This document shows, in pieces, positions 59,265 through 64,000 of a stretch of 64,000 nt of DNA. A program made the position numbers and the translations under genes. The stretch comes from Bacteroidetes bacterium 47-18. GTDB taxonomy: Bacteria > Bacteroidota > Bacteroidia > Chitinophagales > Chitinophagaceae. The stretch lies in the NCBI GenBank assembly GCA_001897155.1, contig MKSF01000018.1, positions 1 through 64,000 of the forward strand, in the 5' to 3' direction. Below the pieces are notes generated by a model, which was given only the letters and a program-made list of their open reading frames with translations, did no database searches and was not told the origin of the DNA. The stretch's first letter is position 1; each line of letters begins with the position of its first letter.

Positions 59265-59555
59265 CTAATCGGATTTTTTTGCGGTATCAATGACTATATA
59301 TACATCTTCGCTGTCCCTTTTATGGAAATATTGCTGGCGGGCATATTTCTCGATCACCTCAGGATTGCCGGACAGGCCGGACAGCTCCTTTTCCATCCGG
59401 ACATTCTCCTGCTTCAGGTATTCGATATGCTCCACCGTATGCTGCAGGTTCTGCATCCTTTCCCGCTGCAGCAGCCAATTGTTCTGGTCAAAGAAGGTCA
59501 TATAAATAATAAAACCAAGTACCAGGCCTATTATAATTTTCAGTTGTTTCTTCAT
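59265..59555 (-). CDS. FtsB/DivIC-like septum protein
   Basis: This 96-residue protein has one membrane segment (LKIIIGLVLGFIIYMTFF) and a periplasmic coiled coil (LQHTVEHIEYLKQENVRMEKELSGL). The end YARQQYFHKRDSEDVYIV matches FtsB/DivIC, which joins FtsL and FtsQ in the divisome. It is three bases from the EVE gene and about 140 bp downstream of secA. Confidence 0.9.
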   Translation of the reverse strand: MKKQLKIIIGLVLGFIIYMTFFDQNNWLLQRERMQNLQHTVEHIEYLKQENVRMEKELSGLSGNPEVIEKYARQQYFHKRDSEDVYIVIDTAKKSD

Positions 59556-59613
59556 GTATTCAGGATGCGTTATAAGATCAACAGGAAGTACAAAAATACT
59601 TATTGTCTCCTGC

Positions 59614-59660
59614 TAAAAAAAATCAGGGATAAAAACTTAATGATTTCTTATCCCTGATCT
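59614..59660 (-). terminator. secA terminator
   Basis: On the minus strand, ATCAGGGATAAGAA...TTTTATCCCTGAT is followed by eight T. It lies 35 bp after the secA stop. Confidence 0.92.
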
Positions 59661-59694
59661 GATTATGATTGTATGGTGAAGGTCTCACATCACC

Positions 59695-62600
59695 TTATTG
59701 ATTGGCGCCGTGGCAGTGCTTATATTTTTTACCGCTTCCGCAGGGACACAAGTCATTCCTGCCTACGTTCACCTTAGGCTGTGACAGGTCCTGGTGCTGC
59801 AGGCTGGGCTGTGCCGGCACGGCCTTGCTGCCGGTATCGAATAAGGGTTCGGAATAATAATCGTTCTCGTCTGCCGCATACGCCTGCCCGGCTTCTTTCA
59901 CCTGGGAGGCATTATCAAAGGCATCGTCATATTCGTGACCATCCAGCTGGTGCGGCTGCTGCTGAGGCGGTGCCTGCTGCATAGGTATGCCTGCACGGTA
60001 AAGGAAGGCGATGATATTCTGGTTGATCTCCAGCAATGTTTTCTTGAACTGCTGGAACGCTTCAAATTTATAGATCAGCAGCGGGTCTTTCTGCTCATAG
60101 GAAGCCATCTGAACAGACTGGCGCAGGTCATCCATGGCCCTCAGGTGCTCTTTCCAGCTTTCATCTATCATAGCAAGCGTTATATTCTTTTCCAGCGTAG
60201 TGACCACGTTCTTACAGCCGGTCGCTATGGCCTCTTCAAGATCAATGTAGATCTGCATACCTTTTACGCCGTCGGTAAATGGTACCACCACGTGCTTTAC
60301 CTGCTGGCCCTGGTGCTCATGTATCTGCTGGAATTGCGGGAACATCGTTTCTGCCAATCCATCCATTCTCTGGTGGTAATGATTTTTGGCCAGCTCATAC
60401 AGCTTATTGGTCAGCGTCTCCGCGTTTCCGAAATCACTATCCTGCAACTCAGGGTCCATACCTATACGCTGCATCGCTTCCAGCTTAAAGGCATCCATAT
60501 CGCCGTCATAGAAGTCTGCCAGCTCGGAGCAAACATCGAATAGGGCATTGTCAAGGTCTATGGCCAGGCGCTCTCCGAAAAGGGCGTGCTTACGGCGCTT
60601 GTAGATAACATCACGCTGGGCGTTCATCACATCATCATACTCCAGCAGACGCTTACGGATGCCAAAGTTATTCTCTTCTACTTTCTTCTGCGCTCTTTCA
60701 ATGGATTTAGTGATCATGCCATGCTGCAGCACTTCTCCGTCCTTATGCCCCATCCTGTCCATCAATGCTGCGATCCTCTCGGAACCGAACAGACGCATCA
60801 GCTCGTCTTCCAGGGATACGAAGAACTGTGAGCTGCCGGGATCTCCCTGGCGGCCTGCACGACCACGCAGCTGGCGGTCCACACGACGCGATTCATGGCG
60901 TTCCGTACCTATGATGGCCAGACCTCCCGCTTCTTTTACACCTTCGCCCAGCTTGATATCCGTACCACGGCCCGCCATATTAGTGGCAATGGTCACTGCT
61001 CCGGCCTTACCTGCTTCCGCAACGATGTCCGCTTCACGGGCGTGCTGCTTGGCGTTCAGTACCTGGTGCGGTATCTTTTTCTGCTGCAGCATCCTGCCCA
61101 GCAATTCACTTACCTCCACATTGGTAGTACCTACCAGTACGGGGCGGCCCAATCCTTTCAGCCTTTCGATCTCGTCTATTACCGCCTTATATTTTTCACG
61201 CTTGGTCTTATATACCAGGTCCTGCTCATCTTTTCTCTGGATAGATTTATTGGTTGGTATAGTCACCACATCCAGCTTGTAGATCTGCCAGAACTCACCT
61301 GCTTCCGTTTCGGCCGTACCGGTCATACCGGCCAGCTTATGATACATACGGAAATAGTTCTGCAGGGTAATGGTGGCAAATGTCTGCGTGGCAGCCTCTA
61401 CCTTTACATTTTCCTTGGCTTCGATGGCCTGGTGCAGACCATCGGAATAACGGCGGCCTTCCATGATACGACCGGTCTGCTCATCCACGATCTTCACCTT
61501 GCCTTCCATCACCACATACTGGATGTCCTTTTCAAAGAGCGCATAGGCTTTCAGGAGCTGGTTTACAGAGTGGATACGCTCGGCTTTCGCGGCATATTCC
61601 TGGATCAGCAGCTCTTTCTGCTGGGCCTTCTCTTCCGCGGAAGCATCCTGCTTTTCTATTTCTGCCAGGCTGGTGGAAAAGTCGGGTAATATAAAGAAGT
61701 TGGGATCTTCTCCCGCCCCGGTGATCAGCTTCAGACCTTTCTCTGTCAGCTCCACGGAGTTCTGCTTCTCATCGATCATAAAATAAAGCTCCTGCTTCAC
61801 AACAGGCATATGACGCTGCTGCTCGCCTATATAATAGTTTTCCGCTTTCTGTAATATCTGCCTGTTACCCTCCTCGCTGAGGTATTTGATCAGGGCGCCG
61901 TTCTTGGGGAAGCCTTTGAACGCGCGGTATAATTGCAGTCCACCGTTCTCCTTGTCTGCCTTGCCTTCGGCGATCAGCTTTTTAGCTTCGATCAGCGCCT
62001 GGTTCACCACCCGTTTCTGGGCCTCTACCAATTTTTCGATACGCGGCTTCAACTGGTAGAACTGCTGCTCATCACCTTTGGGAATAGGGCCGGAAATGAT
62101 CAGCGGCGTACGGGCGTCATCGATCAGTACGGAATCCACCTCATCCACCATGGCAAAGTGATGCTTGCGCTGCACCATTTCCTCCGGCGCATGCACCATA
62201 TTATCTCTCAGGTAGTCAAAGCCGAATTCATTATTGGTGCCGTAAATAAGGTCTGCCTTATAGGCGTTTCTCCTGGAGGCGGAGTTGGGCTGATGCTTAT
62301 CTATACAGTCCACTCTCAATCCCAGCCATTCAAATATAGGGCCGTTCCATTCCTGGTCACGTTTCGCAAGGTAATCGTTCACCGTTACGATATGCACCCC
62401 TTCGCCCGCCAGAGCATTGAGGTAGGAAGGACAGGTAGACACAAGTGTCTTACCCTCACCCGTAGCCATTTCGGATATCTTACCCTGGTGCAGCACGATA
62501 CCGCCTATCAACTGTACATCATAATGCACCATATTCCAGGTAACATCATTACCGGCGGCGGTCCAGCTATTCTGGTAAATAGCCTTGTCGCCTTCTACGG

Positions 62601-63042
62601 ACACATAATCCTTGGAGGCCGCATATTCCTTGTCCAGCTCGGTAGCCGTGCTGACAAGCTCTTTATTTTCCGTAAATCTCCTGGCTGTTTCCTTAACGAC
62701 CGCGAAAGCTTCGGGAAGTATCTGGTTCAGTATTTCCTCCAGCTTCTGGTCTTTCTTTTTCACCAATGCGTCCACTTCGTCATATATCTTTTCCCGGTCT
62801 GCCAGAGATAAAGATGTATCATCTTCCGCCTGCTGTTTTTTGTCCGCTATCTGGGTATTCAGGTCGCTTATATATTCCTGTATGCGCTTCCTGAATTCCT
62901 GGGTCTTGCCTCTCAGTTCATCATTGGATAAGGCCTTGTACTGTTCAAAATTTTTATTGATTTCGTCAACAAGCGGTTGAATTTTCTTTACATCTTTTTC
63001 GGACTTACTGCCACCGAACAATTTCGAAATGAATCCTAACAT
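59695..63042 (-). CDS. secA: Preprotein translocase ATPase SecA
   Basis: From the ATG of MLGFISKLFGGSKSEKD the protein has 1115 residues; a frame ten residues longer lacks family support. Walker A MATGEGKT (about 192-199), VDEVDSVLIDDARTPLI and the helicase motif ATNMAGRGTDIKLG are present. The C-terminal zinc motif DLCPCGSGKKYKHCHG is intact. The length exceeds E. coli SecA (901) because of the insertions usual in Bacteroidota, including a lengthened N-terminal coil (IQEYISDLNTQIADKKQQAED). It drives Sec export of the many signal-peptide proteins in this window. Confidence 0.98.
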   Translation of the reverse strand: MLGFISKLFGGSKSEKDVKKIQPLVDEINKNFEQYKALSNDELRGKTQEFRKRIQEYISDLNTQIADKKQQAEDDTSLSLADREKIYDEVDALVKKKDQKLEEILNQILPEAFAVVKETARRFTENKELVSTATELDKEYAASKDYVSVEGDKAIYQNSWTAAGNDVTWNMVHYDVQLIGGIVLHQGKISEMATGEGKTLVSTCPSYLNALAGEGVHIVTVNDYLAKRDQEWNGPIFEWLGLRVDCIDKHQPNSASRRNAYKADLIYGTNNEFGFDYLRDNMVHAPEEMVQRKHHFAMVDEVDSVLIDDARTPLIISGPIPKGDEQQFYQLKPRIEKLVEAQKRVVNQALIEAKKLIAEGKADKENGGLQLYRAFKGFPKNGALIKYLSEEGNRQILQKAENYYIGEQQRHMPVVKQELYFMIDEKQNSVELTEKGLKLITGAGEDPNFFILPDFSTSLAEIEKQDASAEEKAQQKELLIQEYAAKAERIHSVNQLLKAYALFEKDIQYVVMEGKVKIVDEQTGRIMEGRRYSDGLHQAIEAKENVKVEAATQTFATITLQNYFRMYHKLAGMTGTAETEAGEFWQIYKLDVVTIPTNKSIQRKDEQDLVYKTKREKYKAVIDEIERLKGLGRPVLVGTTNVEVSELLGRMLQQKKIPHQVLNAKQHAREADIVAEAGKAGAVTIATNMAGRGTDIKLGEGVKEAGGLAIIGTERHESRRVDRQLRGRAGRQGDPGSSQFFVSLEDELMRLFGSERIAALMDRMGHKDGEVLQHGMITKSIERAQKKVEENNFGIRKRLLEYDDVMNAQRDVIYKRRKHALFGERLAIDLDNALFDVCSELADFYDGDMDAFKLEAMQRIGMDPELQDSDFGNAETLTNKLYELAKNHYHQRMDGLAETMFPQFQQIHEHQGQQVKHVVVPFTDGVKGMQIYIDLEEAIATGCKNVVTTLEKNITLAMIDESWKEHLRAMDDLRQSVQMASYEQKDPLLIYKFEAFQQFKKTLLEINQNIIAFLYRAGIPMQQAPPQQQPHQLDGHEYDDAFDNASQVKEAGQAYAADENDYYSEPLFDTGSKAVPAQPSLQHQDLSQPKVNVGRNDLCPCGSGKKYKHCHGANQ

Positions 63043-63119
63043 TAGTAATGTTTTATTTTTGAAGGCGAGCATCTGGTATGCTCCATTTTATAATACTTTT
63101 TTCCGTGTCTGGCAAGATG

Positions 63120-63127
63120 CAAATTTA
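63120..63127 (-). promoter_or_regulatory. -7 box (TAAATTTG) for secA
   Basis: On the minus strand TAAATTTGC matches TAnnTTTG and gives a leader of about 70 bases to the ATG at 63042. Confidence 0.5.
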
Positions 63128-63209
63128 ATAACTTATACCTACATATTTCAAACACACCAAATAATAGTTCAAATTTTATGCTAAAATAAAAGTAAGTGCC
63201 ATTTAGTCA

Positions 63210-63244
63210 CAAAAAAAGGCAATGTTGCATTAACACTGCCTTAA
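63210..63244 (-). terminator. Terminator of the small lipoprotein gene
   Basis: On the minus strand AAGGCAGTGTTAATGCAACATTGCCTTTTTTTG forms a stem with a long T-tract, 24 bp downstream of the stop at 63268. Confidence 0.85.
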
Positions 63245-63267
63245 AATATAGCATTTTCTGACGTTTT

Positions 63268-63471
63268 TTATTCAATAGCGCATTTAAAGCTGCCTCCCAA
63301 TGTAGTTTGCTTTGCCTGACACTGCTCTTTGGCACCTTTGTCATACTGGTCGGTAATGGAATACCTGTATTTTTCCTGTCCGCCTTCATAACATACACAT
63401 TCATAATCCTTGCTGCAGGAAGCCAGCAGGCCGGTCAGGGCAACGGAGATCACTACAAATAATGCTTTCAT
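63268..63471 (-). CDS. Small Cys-rich lipoprotein, paralogue 1
   Basis: This 67-residue protein has a lipoprotein signal (LLASC, Cys19). The short mature part carries CVC near the start (Cys25, Cys27) and two more cysteines (51 and 64), probably two disulfides. It shares the pattern CxKDYxCVC, GAxxQC, and a final C-x-IE with the gene at 63529. No known domain is recognised. Its neighbour lies 57 bp upstream in the same direction, so the pair arose by tandem duplication. Confidence 0.85.
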   Translation of the reverse strand: MKALFVVISVALTGLLASCSKDYECVCYEGGQEKYRYSITDQYDKGAKEQCQAKQTTLGGSFKCAIE

Positions 63472-63528
63472 ATAATTGTTGTTTTATTTTTGTTTTAAAC
63501 AACGAAAATAAAACTTTTTATTGAAAAA

Positions 63529-63738
63529 TTATTCTATTCTGCATTCATGAGTAACTCCGAAAGAGGACTGCATTTTATTACACTGGTCTTCAGCGCCGTT
63601 CCTGTTATTATCCCGTACGGATTTCCTGGAAACTTCTGTACCGTTCAGCCGGCAGACACAAACATAATCTTTGTTACAAGCGGTAAAAGCAAAGGAGGAT
63701 ACGAATAACGCACCTGCTGCTATGATCATCTTTTTCAT
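63529..63738 (-). CDS. Small Cys-rich lipoprotein, paralogue 2
   Basis: This 69-residue protein has a lipoprotein signal (FAFTAC, Cys21) and the cysteine pattern of paralogue 1 (Cys27, Cys29, Cys53, Cys66). The sequences are only moderately alike outside the motifs, so the duplication is not recent. Function is unknown. Confidence 0.85.
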   Translation of the reverse strand: MKKMIIAAGALFVSSFAFTACNKDYVCVCRLNGTEVSRKSVRDNNRNGAEDQCNKMQSSFGVTHECRIE

Positions 63739-63858
63739 ATTGTAAATTTTACTACCTGTAACAACAGCCGTATTGATTTGTTCAAAAGCCGGAATGCTAA
63801 AGTTTAGTAAAATGCTGTGCAGCCCGGATGATGGCTACAGTCCGCTCCCTGAATCTAA

Positions 63859-63890
63859 AATAGGCTGCCGGAAACCCGGGACAGCCTATC
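63859..63890 (-). terminator. Terminator of the gene cut by the right edge
   Basis: On the minus strand GATAGGCTGTCCCGGG...CCGGCAGCCTATTTTAG forms a stem with a short T-tract, about 30 bp downstream of a stop at 63920. It supports a minus-strand gene entering from the right. Confidence 0.65.
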
Positions 63891-63919
63891 TCAGAAAAGT
63901 AATATACAATATAAATCTA

Positions 63920-64000
63920 TCAGGCTATCTCACTCCATTCATCATTTTTATAAGCTGTTTGCTTAAGAAGAATAAAACGATAGAGGAAGCGCCGGCCATA
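63920..64000 (-). CDS. 3' end of a gene running off the right edge
   Basis: Read on the minus strand, the last 81 bases give YGRRFLYRFILLKQTAYKND followed by EWSEIA and TGA. Only the C-terminal 26 residues are in the window, too few to name. A terminator just beyond supports a real gene. Confidence 0.45.
   Translation of the reverse strand, partial: YGRRFLYRFILLKQTAYKNDEWSEIA

Noticed and set aside
61933-62811. Plus-strand frame of 292 codons within secA
   Set aside because: Antisense shadow of SecA; composition reflects complementary codons.
1-64000. tRNA and rRNA genes
   Set aside because: Visual scanning found no T-loop GTTCGA context with matching acceptor arms and no rRNA-like blocks; a covariance search would be decisive.

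Overview
The window looks like a chromosomal segment of a Bacteroidota bacterium, most likely order Chitinophagales (Chitinophagaceae-like); I cannot name the genus. The grounds are secreted proteins with type IX secretion (T9SS) C-terminal domains (gliding-motility/CHU_C type and type A), a SusC/TonB-style outer-membrane barrel protein, DUF6452- and DUF6048-like neighbours, -7 promoter boxes of the form TAnnTTTG, and a mostly moderate-GC, densely coding layout with many small lipoproteins. No tRNA, rRNA, CRISPR array, integrase or transposase gene was seen.

Positions 1-7200 are accessory. A lipoprotein whose Cys-rich tail resembles the bacteriocin fulvocin C lies upstream of a membrane-anchored thioredoxin-fold protein. 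An XRE regulator is transcribed divergently from them across a small palindrome. An AT-rich, decaying islet follows: a nonsense-mutated XRE gene with a 21-bp internal duplication, an intact NACHT-like P-loop NTPase, a HEPN-motif protein broken by two frameshifts, and debris of further genes. This has the look of a foreign defence-type module losing function.

Positions 7200-24000 are mostly core: acyl-CoA synthetase, a MerR regulator with a very long disordered N-terminus, a thioredoxin-like protein, a ketoacyl synthase, prolyl-tRNA synthetase, L27 and L21 (with a long structured leader), a deoxyhypusine-synthase-like enzyme, YdcF, MiaE, a CDP-glucose dehydratase, and a LiaF-like/LytS/LytT envelope-sensing operon.

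Positions 24000-41300 carry a 1360-residue T9SS adhesin-like repeat protein, an ABC exporter whose permease is fused to a periplasmic TlpA-type thioredoxin domain, the ctaB-cox-SCO-DUF420 respiratory assembly operon, a tiny basic ribosomal-type protein beside RNase G, a Kunitz/BPTI-like small lipoprotein, a CsaA-like protein, thiamine pyrophosphokinase and heme oxygenase.

Positions 41300-64000 hold an outer-membrane receptor-like barrel, an aminotransferase, an M28 peptidase, an SRPBCC protein, a RemB/Wzi-like barrel, pheT with three small envelope/coiled-coil genes, a second large T9SS protein, a secreted endonuclease/phosphatase-fold enzyme, EVE, FtsB-like, SecA and two paralogous Cys-rich mini-lipoproteins. 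The 3' end of one more gene lies at the right edge.

Two dispersed non-coding repeat families run through the window. Family A has seven copies of about 60-209 bp with complementary ends (TGACTATCT/AGATAGTCA). Family B combines the motif TTCGACAGGCTCAATGTGA with a hairpin built on ACCCTGTC/GACAGGGT. Both sit mainly between genes, often between convergent ones. A recurring theme is extracytoplasmic disulfide chemistry: several Cys-rich lipoproteins plus four envelope thioredoxin-fold proteins.
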